From Sipunculus nudus (lineage: Eukaryota > Annelida > Sipuncula > Golfingiida > Sipunculidae), in assembly GCA_026874595.1 (NCBI GenBank), contig CM049322.1:49951340-50015339 (forward strand): a stretch of DNA of 64,000 nt. The letters are read 5' to 3'. Numbering within the stretch: position 1 is the stretch's first letter; each line of letters begins with the position of its first letter. Under the pieces are notes generated by a model. That model saw only the letters and a list, made by a program, of their open reading frames with translations, did no database searches and was not told the origin of the DNA. Positions 53,463 through 64,000 of the stretch are shown piece by piece. The position numbers and the translations under genes are program-made.

Positions 53463-55069
53463 AAAATGTAACGGTTCCTAATAGAAATACAAATAGGGTA
53501 ACCTTTTATTATTATTATTATTGTTATTATTGTCTTCATTATTTTACCTTATTATCGTTAAACACATTAAACTTTACACTTATCTCGGTCAAATTAAAAA
53601 TCTAACTGGCGACGCAGATTGAATAATTATTTTGTCTCATATATTCACACAGCGACGAGCCCACATTGTTTTAAATTTAGGTATAAATTCGCAAGATTAT
53701 TAATTAATTCCGTCTATTAAAAGTGGAAAAATAATATGAAAAATATTGTAAACGGTTTAATGTTTTTTTTTTTCAACTATCACAGTATCAGTGCATAAAT
53801 GAGCCATAAAATTCTCTCCGAAAATTCTCCTTGACATCAGGCTTTCCGTGGATTCTCCGACTATTAGGTCAGGCAGACGCATTATTACTTCTATATATTA
53901 TCATTGTAAATAAAGCGGTGTTTTTTAGTTCCAGCAAATGTGCTTGAGAGACTAACATTAACTTATCAAAAAATGCCGCGAAAGTGGCACCTCATGTTTC
54001 TCATTTGGGAACTGAGAGCCTATATTTATCTAGCAGATGCCAGCTACTCCTTTTGCAAACTGTGAAAAAGCACAATCTGTTGGTACCATTTTTCTCTCTG
54101 CAGAAAAAAAAATGTTGGTGCATTTTGAAAACGCTAAAATCCTAAAAAAAATGAGCCACATATTAATGGCCCTTTAATTAGTTTGAAGTTGACACCCTTC
54201 AGCCCGGACATGTCATATTACAATTGATCCGGTGGACCCTACACAAATTGCCCAACTGCTCTCTTACTCACACCTACTTTAGACAGACCCGGCACCTGGT
54301 GAGCGACAATGAGAGTAATCTGAACAATATCCCTGGAACATGCGTAAGTGTAACTAGGCGGTCATAGCTATGGGTATTAAGGAAATTGCGTCTGGTAGAT
54401 ATTTCATTTCAAAACTCAAATTGAAATCCCTAACCCTATCTATGTAGATCAACCCATGAAAATGTCTTGAAAATGAATTGGAAATGTTGATCTTTTGGAA
54501 GCGTATGAACCCTTGAACAATTTACTGTGGTTGACTTAAAAAGTTTCTGAACCATGTGTTATTTTCCCTCTGTATCAATGTGAGATGTTGACACTCCGGG
54601 CTACCAAAAGTAAGGCTAACATTTCACCATCCAGGGTACTTAGGATTCCACTTTTAAGTTTTTTTTTTAATACATATTTTTGGGTCATGCTTTGGATTCT
54701 TAATGATACCATGAAGTATACATCATCCCATGGTATACAACAAAGTCATATTAAGTCTTCAAATAATTTCCCTCGCAGCCTTTCATAATTTGTGCTTTAC
54801 ATACATGTAGATTCTGTCAATCGCATAATGGGGACAGGATAATGGAGATGAGTTTCAGTGGTTTAGGTACTCTTGAGTCATTAAAGGGGAAAGTGGCCTT
54901 GCCTACGCTTTTGTGAAAGAATGCATGTTAGATGTCTATTTTTATATGCACTGGAAAACGAAACAACACTAAAACACAACAGAGCATCACAACTATTTTG
55001 GTATGAGTGAATGATTGAATATTGCATAGAAATATGTACACGTTCAACAGAGCTAATGTGTTTACATAG

Positions 55070-55071
<2 letters not shown>

Positions 55072-55143
<72 letters not shown>

Positions 55144-55166
55144 TAAAAAATATATATATATATATT
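55072..55166. repeat. TA-4 compound microsatellite, B4
   Basis: 62 bp main TA run, then the AAAT linker and second TA run. Longest at this locus. Confidence 0.95.
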
Positions 55167-55627
55167 CTGAAAATAACATAAATATTTATGTAGAGATTTT
55201 ATGGCGTAAGACTGAGTGTGGTGTAAATATGGGTGGAAGTTTCATGAGGTGACAAGACTTTCAGGAGTATCAACAGTTTACAGTCAGGGCTGGAATCCAT
55301 ATTGTCTGTGAATTATCAATGTATTTATGTGATCCGTATAGTCGGATTCGCACATTTTACCGATCCTCCAGTCTGTTAGGGTCCATGTATAACATTGAAT
55401 TAAACACAGGTATTATACAGAGCAAAATGTGAAATAGCCCTACATTGTAACCTTAATACTGCAACAATGTATAGTTGTACATCATAAATAATTATATGAA
55501 TGTAATATGACGGGGTATGACCATGGTTCAGACTATAGTTAAATTAACCATACATAATTATTATAGCAATATATCCCTTAATCAGCACATGGTGATCTAT
55601 TGTGGGGCATCCTGTTTGATCAACCAT

Positions 55628-56098
55628 CTTGCGAACATAATGAGTCAGCGCCATGTGACCAAATGGCCTGATCATGTGATCATTCCCCCATGTTAATTCA
55701 GGTATCACCTAATTGTGAGACTATAACGGTGGCGCATGACCATATGACCTTATCATGTGATTATTTGATCCTATTGCTTCACTCAAGATATGACTATATA
55801 TGACTATAATAGTTGTACGATCATGTGACCAGATCTTATGATGGTCTGACTATAATATTCTATAACCACTTGAGTGTATGACTGTATTAGTCAAGTATGA
55901 TCATTAAATCCTGATCTTATGATCATTTGGCCATAACAAACAAAGTTCACAGAGTATTTGACTATAATAGTCATATTTGAGGTCACATGGCTATTCTTGT
56001 GAAAAATTGCTTGATATTATGTGACCATGTATAATTACACATTGTTTGATCAGGTGAAAAGGGACATTACTCTTACTGGAGTTAATCAATCAAATGTT
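55628..56098. repeat. CATGTGA-rich zone, B4-to-A5 junction
   Basis: Copy of the junction zone with the same motif order as at B2-to-A3. Confidence 0.6.
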
Positions 56099-56484
56099 TT
56101 ATTTTCACTCTTTGAATTCATGATACCTTTCAATGATTATGTATCAATGTGGTGTTATTAATTATGTGGCGTGTTGTTCTTTGATTAGGTTCTGTCATAT
56201 ACATGAATGTCAGGCATATACCTTTGTTTTATTATAACCTGCATCTCAAGAAACTCCAAGCAATCAGGCATATGTAGTGAGTGTATTGTGAAGTTTTTTT
56301 AGGATTAAATAACTGATGTAGACGAGGCTTACAGCGGGCTGTAATGTACCTTCAGATTGATTTTGTAAATTAATTTCAGGTAGCTTTATATATATATATA
56401 TTAATATATGCTTTCTCATTATATACTTTCTTTGGTTTGATGATCCATATTCATTCATTTTGGTTCTATATTAGCTGAGTGGTG

Positions 56485-56495
56485 GCAGCCATTTT
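56485..56495 (-). promoter_or_regulatory. YY1-like site, A5
   Basis: Identical to the A2 site. Confidence 0.45.
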
Positions 56496-59462
56496 TGGGT
56501 AAAATAGTCCTTTCACCAGAAACCCCCAGTTTATTGTGTTATCTCTGTCCGAGTCAATATGATTCTCATCGACGTAGCAGCTGGTCTGACACCAAAGGAT
56601 CTTTTAAATAAACAATAAAAACAGATTTATAATCTTAGCTGTCAGGAAAATGCTGAGCCTCTTTGGCCGGAGGTCTTTTCTTCATACAGCAGGAAATAAT
56701 AGAATGCAGCAACTGTTCCTGTTGTGATCAAAACTGATTCCAGCAGGGCCTCTTGTATGGGAGATTGGAAACTAAGGTGGTTTTAGTTTCATCAGTTAGG
56801 TGGGAGAATGGTAGTTTGTGTCATGGCAAAGAGCTGACATGTGCACTGCCTCAGAAGACTGTCAGATGCCAATATATAATAACAATGTCACGTCACACTA
56901 AAACACAAGGGTTAACAAGACAGACTGTGGTCAGATAGATTATAATGTTACAATGGAGATAAGATTTTGGAGAATATAAATTCTCTGAATATTTTTGATA
57001 AAAATAGAACATGTAGCAAAATCTTCACACATTCATCAATATACATGAAAATATGAATATGTATGAGATTATAGTATTATACATGATAATAATAATAATG
57101 ATGAACTTTTAGTCCCGGCAGTTCTGGAGAGGAGTTTAGATATTCATGGCAGCCAGTTTTAATAGTTTAAATCAAGTGTCAAAATGGATTGTATGATATT
57201 TGTACATGAATGTTGAATATGCATGCAGGGAACCTTCAGAGGTACACAGTCAGGATTAGAGCTACTTTATGTAAATAACATGTACAAATTGGTTATCATT
57301 TGCCGTGAACGACTATGGTCATATTTTGTACACATCCATATGTAAAATAATGGTCTACCAGTGAAAGTTTGTTATCGATAATATATATATATATATATGC
57401 AGCCCTGAATTGTGCATGGTATTGATAAATAAATCCATTTAGGCATGCTTGTAATAGTGACCAGTGCACAGTTTTGCCATTTTTTTTTTTTGCAGAGCAG
57501 AAGGAATTGTATATAAATCTTGTAATTGAAATCTTGTACCAATGCCAGGCTGTGACCTTGGCTAGTTATAATAAAGCTTATTTCCTGTATATACTGGGTT
57601 GGTCTTCTAGTACAAGTTTGTGATATATTCTCATGTCAAGTTGCTGCACTGGATGTCTTTTATGCGTCCAAAACATGTAAACATTTGTTTGATGAGTTAG
57701 AACCCCTCCCTCCAATAATACCAAATGCCATTCAAGAAGTCGGTGGAATTCACTCTCTACTAAACGTAAAAAATCTCGGAATCCGACATCATTTATATCT
57801 CTTCTGGCAAGCTTTTGGTTATCAACATCTAAGAAAGAAAGGGGGCATGGGGAGAGGGACAGGAATTAGGTTTAAAGGATATTTATCTGTGGGTACCGGT
57901 GTTTGCATATACGTGCTGCGATTCTGTCAGAGAATTAGTTCTTTATAAATGCTATTCATGATTATCATTCATAATATTATTTAATTGTTCAGCATCAGTT
58001 GTCTGATGATCATCAACTTACACAAGAGTCGTAGGGTAAGATTTCCATATGCCTTAACATGCATATGATCACACATGGTATGGTGGTTAACTTAGAAGAA
58101 ATAGCAAAGTAATAAGGAAATACAAATTTACTTTAGTTGAGTTTAAACATTTATTTTAACATCTGTTGAAAGCAAGCGGTAAGGTTTTACTATGTAAATC
58201 ATTAGTTTACAGCGCAGCTACATGTATATCCCACCCACCTATCACATCTATGTGTCGGCTACATCGTAATTCAAATCTAAAGTCGTTAACAGCATAATGG
58301 AAGTAACCTCCTAGTAAACCAGCATCATTTGAATATACTTATCGTGATATTCTCACTTAAAGGTGTCTGGATAAATTACTAGCAGAAGAGATGCAATAGT
58401 ATCCCTGGAGTCTTAAATCCGTTTTGAACGTGTCTCAACCGGCATGGTATATAGGTGGCAGCAGAAGACTTGTTCAATGGATAAAACTGTCAAAGATGTA
58501 AGGGCATACCTCCCAAATTTCACAGCTGCCCTTGGAGAAAATCTCTCACTCTCTCACCAATAAAAGCCAATTTAAAATATCATGACTTATGGCAAGCTTT
58601 TAGTTATTTTGTACAAAGGAGAAAGACAGTGGGTCTTGGGGAGAGGTACAAGGGTAAGGTTTCCCATAAATTCCGTTCTGTATGTGCCACATTGTGGGTA
58701 CAAATCTATGAGACAATAAGTGCTATATAAATACTATTTATTCTTATAATTATTATTTTTATTATTATATGCATTCATGCCCATATGCCTTGACATTAAT
58801 AATATCACCAATGGCATGAGCGTTAACTAAGAACATATAACACAGTATAATGAATAAAGACAAATATTTACTTCAGTTGGTTTAAACATATTTATTTGAA
58901 CAGGATAACATCTGTTCCAGCCTAGCTTTAAGATTTTCCTATGTAAAACATTCTTCGAGGGTTTTACAGCTACATGTATATCTCGCCCACCCATCACAGC
59001 AGGCTTATCATGAAGATAAATATTCTTACCACCTCATGTAATCTGCTTTCTCTTCAGTTCCCTGTCACGGGTAAAATGCCGTGGCAATTCAGGTCGACAA
59101 TAGTAATTACTATTGTGGCAGTAATTTACCCATTAAAAGCATATCAGTGCACAAAGATAATCCCACATCATACAAATTTACTAATGCCTAACTGGCAGAA
59201 CTGTCCATTGCCAGATAACAAATATGGATTTCTCCCAACAGAGATACAATGATATACATAGAGTCATAAGCTTGACATTAACCCCTTAGAAATATGGCTC
59301 TATTATTTAATGTAGTTAGTTATCAACTGAAATGATGTATACTTGGCACCATGAGACTTGTTCAAAAGATAAACTATCAGATACTAGTGTATAAGGGCTT
59401 ACTAATTTATACAATGATGCACAAAGCAGATCATGAGAAACGTGATAGTTTAAATTCTGTAG

Positions 59463-59476
59463 ACTGCAGGTGGCGC
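59463..59476 (+). promoter_or_regulatory. CTCF-like site, A5
   Basis: Identical 14-mer, 7099 bp after the B4 site. Confidence 0.5.
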
Positions 59477-60517
59477 TCCAAGTATGGTCCGGCAGAAAAA
59501 GCATCCAAAGCTGCTGGGCGCAAAGATTGATGAAAAGACATGATCCTTAAATCGTCAATATGTAATGAATAAAGTTAAATTAAAACATGAAGTTGGCAAA
59601 ACGGGACTTGTTGGGTGGAAAAAGCAGTCCTAGATCTTGGGTCATATACTAAATTTCAGAACATAACACTAAGTAGCCATTTGAGCAAAATGAGATTTTT
59701 TATATATTAAAATCAGCTGACAAGCCTTATACATGTATATGTTCAAGGTTACTCTCCACATCATAGACCCAAATCTGAATTTGGTATATCTTTGTATATC
59801 TATATCTATGCTTGGCCTAAACAACAACAAACAAAATAATCCAAAATCTTCAGCAATATCAAATTTCAGGGCTATCCTTCAAGACACTCTTTTGATATCT
59901 CATGTATAAATAATCATAAATGTATGGTTTTCACTTGAACCATATCAATTCAAGGCTAAAGTCACTCTCATAGCTTACTGGTAGTAGGTTTTGTCCACTA
60001 AACCAATACCTGTGCACATTCATAGAGCTACAGTTTATGAGTCCTCAGGAATCAGTATTCACTGATCATAGTCAGGCCTTGCTGATAAATAAATAAAGTG
60101 AATGTCACATTTGTGAAACCTTGACCTTGCAGATCTCAGTTTCATGTACATGGTAGTTATTAGTGTGTTTTGTCACAAAAAAACAAATATCAAACATTAT
60201 AAATTACCAGATAGATAGCAGAACTGGGACGATATACAGGTAAATCAACACATCAATACATCAGTATATATAATATATGATATGATTGTTGGCAGCTCTG
60301 ACAAGGGTCAATATGATAAAGGATTGCTCTTGTGATAATGGATAAAACAATGGATGACTGAAGTCACGCTTGATATCTACATCCCATGGGAATTTACAAA
60401 CCCTTGACAGAGTGTATCAAGATATTTGAAGGTAATAAGTTGCACCTGATTCATGTAACCTTTTTACTGGATTCCCAAAGAGAATTCATCACCCAATCTT
60501 TCATTATTTTACCACAG

Positions 60518-60561
<44 letters not shown>

Positions 60562-62133
60562 TGTAACGGTTCCAAATAGAAATACAAATAGGGTAACCTA
60601 TTATTATTATTATAATAATTATTATTATTATTATCTTCATTATTATTATTATCTTCATTATTTTTCCTTTTGACCGTTAAACACATTTAACTTTACACTT
60701 ATCTCGGTCAAATTAAAAATCTAACTGGCGACGCAGATTGAATAATTATTTAGTCTCATATATTCACACAGCGAGGGGCCCATATTGTTTTAAATTTAGC
60801 TATAAATGCGCAAGATTATTTATTAATTCCGTCTATTAAAAATGGAAAAATAATATGAATAATATTGTAAACGGTTTAATTTTTTTTTTTTCAACAATCA
60901 CAGTATCAGTGCATAAATGAGCCATAAAAATCTCTCCGAAAATTCTCCCGTGGATTCTCCGACTATAAATTCAGGCAGACGCATTATTACTTCTATATGT
61001 TATCATTGTAAATAAAGCGGTGTTTTTCATATACATATCTGTCCAATTCTAACAGTTCCAACAAATGTGCTTGAGAGACTGACATTAACTTATCAAAAAA
61101 TGCCGCGAAAGTGGCGCCTCATGTATCTCATTTGGGAACTAAGAGCCTATAGTTATCTAGCAGATGCCAGCTTCTCCTTGGGGCAATGGTGAAAAAGCAC
61201 AATCTGTTGGTACCATTTTTCTCTCTGCAGAAAAAAAAATGTTGGTGCATGATGAAAACGCTAAAATCCTATATTATCAAAAAAATAGAGCCACATATTA
61301 ATGGCCCTTTAATTAGTTTGAGGTTGACTCTTCAGCCCGGACCTGTCATATTACATTTGATCCGGTGGACCCTACACAAATTGCCCAACTGCTCTGTTAC
61401 TCGCACCTACTTTAGACAGACACGGCAGTTGGTGAGCGACAATGAGAGTAATCTGAACAATTGCCCTGGAACATGCGTAAGTTTAACTAGGCGTCATAGC
61501 TGTTGGGTATTAAGGAAGTTGCGTCTGGTTAATATTTCATTTCAAACCTCAAATTGAAATCCCTAACCCTATCTATGTAGATCAACCCGTGAAAATGTCT
61601 TCAAGTTGAAAATGAATTGGAAATGTTGATCTCTTGGAAGGGTATGAACCCTGAAACAATATACTGTGGTTGACTTAAAAATTTTCTGAACCCTGTGTTA
61701 TTTTCCCTCTGTATCAATGTGAGATGTTGACACTCTGGGCTACAAAAAGTAAGGCTAACATATCACCACCCTGAGTACTTAGGATTCCACTTTTAAGTGT
61801 TTTTAATACGTTTTTGGGTCATGCTTTGGATACTTGTTGATACCGTGAAGTATACATCATCCCATGATATACACCAAAACCTTCAGATAATCGCATGATA
61901 GGGACAGGATAAGGAAATGAGTTTCAATGGTTTAGGTACTCTTGAGTCAATAAAGGGACAAGTGGCCTTACCTACGCTTTTGTAAAAGAATGCATGATAC
62001 ATGTCTATTTTATATCCAATGGAAAATGATAAACCACTAAAACACAACAGAGCATCACAACTATTTTGGTATGAGTGAATGATTGAATACTGCATAGAAA
62101 TATGCACACGTTCAACAGAACTAATGTGTTAAC

Positions 62134-62174
<41 letters not shown>

Positions 62175-63066
62175 GAAAATAACATAAATATTTATGGCGT
62201 AAGACTGAGTGTGGTGTATATATGGGTGAAAGTTTCTTGAGGTTACAAGACTTTCAGGAGTATCAACAGTTTACAGTCAGGGCTGGAGTCCATATTGTCT
62301 ATGAATTATAAATGTATTTATGTGATCTGTATAGTCGGATTCGCACATTATACCGATCCTCCAGTCTGTTAGGGTCCATGTATAACATTGAATAAAACAC
62401 AGGTATTATACAGAGCAAAATATGAAATAGCCCTATATTGTTACCTTAATACTGCAACTATGTATAGTTGTACATCCAATATAATTATATGAATAAAATA
62501 TGACAGGGTTTGGCCATGGTTCAGACTGTAGTTATATAAACCATACATGATTATTATAGCAATATATCCCTTAATCAGCACATGGTGATCTATTGTGGGG
62601 CATCCTGTTTGATCAACCATCTTGCGAACAGAAAGAGTCAGCGTCATGTGATCAAATGACCTGATCATGTGATCATTCCCCCATATAATTCAAGTATCGC
62701 CTGGTGAAAATGGTCTTGATCATAAAAAAATTGATATAACTTATCACAAGATCAAACATTTCCTTATTCAGTTTCAATGATATTACATTTGAAATTTAAA
62801 CAAGTGCTTGCCCCTGCTAATTTGATATCTGATTTCCTACCAACTAGTGTTGTTATCAAGTTATATATATATATCGTCAGCCATCCAGTTTAGCCAGGCA
62901 TATAACTTTGTTTTATTATAACCTGCATCTCAAGAAACTCTAAGCAATCAGGCATATGTAGTGAGTGTATTGTGAAGTTTTTTAGGATTAAATAACGGAT
63001 GTAGACGAGGCTTACAGCGGGCTGTAATGTTCCTTCAGATTGCTTTTGTTAATTAATTTCAGGTGG

Positions 63067-63069
<3 letters not shown>

Positions 63070-63137
<68 letters not shown>
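63070..63137. repeat. TA-1 microsatellite, B5 (uninterrupted)
   Basis: About 68 bp of pure TA. The TACATA interruption present in B1-B4 is missing, so the C has been lost by slippage or substitution. Confidence 0.95.
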
Positions 63138-63140
<3 letters not shown>

Positions 63141-63226
63141 GATTAATATATGCTTTCTCATTATATACTTTCTTTGGTTTGATGATCCATATTCATTCAT
63201 TTTGGTTCTATATTAGCTGAGTGGTG

Positions 63227-63238
63227 GCAGCCATTTTG
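63227..63238 (-). promoter_or_regulatory. YY1-like site, B5
   Basis: Identical to the B1 site. Confidence 0.45.
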
Positions 63239-64000
63239 GGGTAAAATAGTCCTTTCACCAGAAACCCCCAGTTTATTGTGTTATCTCTGTCCGAGTCAAT
63301 ATGATTCTCATCGACGTAGCAGCTGGTCTGACACCAAAAGATCTTTTAAATAAACAATAAAACAGATTTATAATCTTAGCTGTCAGGAAAATGCTGAGCC
63401 TCTTTGGCCGGAGGTCTTTTCTTCATACAGCAGGAAATAATAGAATGCAGCAACTGTTCCTGTTGTGATCAAAACTGATTCCAGCAGGGCCTCTTGTATG
63501 GGAGATTGGAAACTAAGAAGGTTTTAGTTTCATCAGTTAGGTGGGAGAATGGTAGTTTGTGTCATGGCAAAGAGCTGACATGTGCACTGCCTCAGAAGAC
63601 TGTCAGATGCCAATATATAATAACAATGTCACGTCACACTAAAACACAAGGGTTAACAAGACAGACTGTGGTCAGATAGATTATAATGTTACAATAGAGA
63701 TAAGATTTTGGAGAATATAAATTCTCTGAATATTTTTGATAAAAATAGAACATGTAGCAAAATCTTCACACATTCATAAATATACATGAAAATATGAATA
63801 TGTATGAGATTAAAGTATTATATATGATAATAATAATAATGATGAACTTTTAGTCCCGGCAGTTCTGGAGAGGAGTTTAGATATTTATGGCAGCCAGTTT
63901 TAATAGTTTAAATCAAGTGTCAAAATGGATTGTATGATATTTGTACATGAATGTTGAATATGCATGCAGGGAACCTTCAGAGGTACACAGTCAGGATTAG

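Larger units (their letters stand above)
42059..55947. repeat. Dimer 4 (A4+B4)
   Basis: 13889 bp. It groups with dimer 3 by the atatcgctc site (near 45404) and the ATC interruption (near 46741). Private marks: tttgtatatac near 44440 and ggttcctaatag near 53473. It carries the longest TA-4 tract (55072-55133). Confidence 0.95.
48820..55947. repeat. Monomer B4
   Basis: 7128 bp B-type copy. It has the shortest B poly-C tract (C11, 50588-50598) and the longest TA-4 tract of the array. Confidence 0.95.
55948..62702. repeat. Monomer A5
   Basis: 6755 bp A-type copy with the deletion scar at 56211-56212. TA-4 begins with a variant catgtgtata instead of catgtata. Confidence 0.95.
1..64000. repeat. 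Macrosatellite array, 13.88-kb A-B dimer higher-order repeat
   Basis: The whole window is head-to-tail copies of one sequence in one orientation. The start word of A recurs at 1, 14310, 28189, 42059 and 55948. A and B alternate strictly, and the A-type and B-type diagnostic indels repeat with the same alternation. Same-type monomers in dimers 2-5 are nearly identical apart from (TA)n lengths, while A and B differ by about 1-6% depending on the block. This is a dimeric higher-order repeat with an unusually long period. No coding gene was found. Neither end of the array is visible: the window opens inside the junction element and closes inside B5. Confidence 0.97.
55948..64000. repeat. Dimer 5, partial (A5 + start of B5)
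   Basis: A5 is complete and B5 is cut by the window end after 1298 bp. A5 has atatggctc (near 59292) and an uninterrupted ATT tract, like A1 and A2 and unlike A3 and A4. Confidence 0.95.
62703..64000. repeat. Monomer B5, truncated by window end
   Basis: First 1298 bp of a B-type copy, ending in the conserved 5' third. It has the derived B state gattaaagt. Its TA-1 tract lacks the TACATA interruption present in B1-B4. Confidence 0.93.

Noticed and set aside
1-64000. Ribosomal DNA, histone, snRNA or tRNA tandem arrays
   Set aside because: I recognised no 18S, 28S or 5S core words, no histone reading frames, and no tRNA-like A-box/B-box or T-loop words at suitable spacing.
1-64000. CRISPR array or bacterial/phage origin
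   Set aside because: No short regular direct repeats with unique spacers, no dense reading frames, and abundant long TA and ATT microsatellites typical of eukaryotes.
1-64000. Assembly artefact producing repeated copies of one read
   Set aside because: Each copy has private substitutions and different (TA)n and poly-C lengths at many loci, and A1/B1 show structured older differences. It cannot be fully excluded without reads.

Overview
The window is one continuous tandem array of long, AT-rich, apparently non-coding DNA from a eukaryote. I find no gene, rRNA, tRNA, CRISPR array or intact transposon. Reading frames are short, cross (TA)n tracts and show no protein family I recognise. Long (TA)n, (ATT)n and poly-C tracts, YY1-like and CTCF-like motifs and a LINE/SINE-style 3' tail point to an animal genome. 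Frequent tacatgtatat-like words are reminiscent of molluscs, but that is a weak guess.

Layout: the array is a head-to-tail higher-order repeat of about 13.88 kb, made of two diverged monomers, A (about 6.76 kb) and B (about 7.12 kb). Taking the start of A at the word cacagagtatttgac, dimers begin at 1, 14310, 28189, 42059 and 55948. B begins at 7211, 21062, 34945, 48820 and 62703. The window holds A1-B1-A2-B2-A3-B3-A4-B4-A5 and the first 1.3 kb of B5. Dimers 2 to 4 are 13879, 13870 and 13889 bp and differ mainly in microsatellite length plus scattered substitutions. A and B differ by about 1% in one block and about 6% in another, and carry diagnostic indels.

The left end is informative. A1 is about 450 bp longer than other A copies. 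It keeps sequence missing from A2-A5 (262-666), including 211 bp (262-472) found nowhere else in the window. The A and B types look like two different deletion derivatives of one longer monomer. A1 keeps ancestral states up to about 3.9-4.3 kb and is then almost identical to A2-A5. B1 likewise keeps ancestral states up to about 9.1 kb. This is expected if the array has been homogenised by unequal exchange or conversion and its left side less so.

Each monomer, in order, contains: a junction zone rich in CATGTGA-type words; a (TA)n tract; a YY1-like site inside a GC-richer, well conserved block; a second (TA)n tract; a C-rich tract; an old internal duplication of about 0.8 kb with LINE/SINE-like tails; a strong CTCF-like site; (TA)n and (ATT)n tracts; a fast-diverging 1.4 kb block; and a last (TA)n tract. 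The most interesting reading is a large macrosatellite with one CTCF-like and one YY1-like site per monomer, resembling in organisation human DXZ4. That functional analogy is inference.
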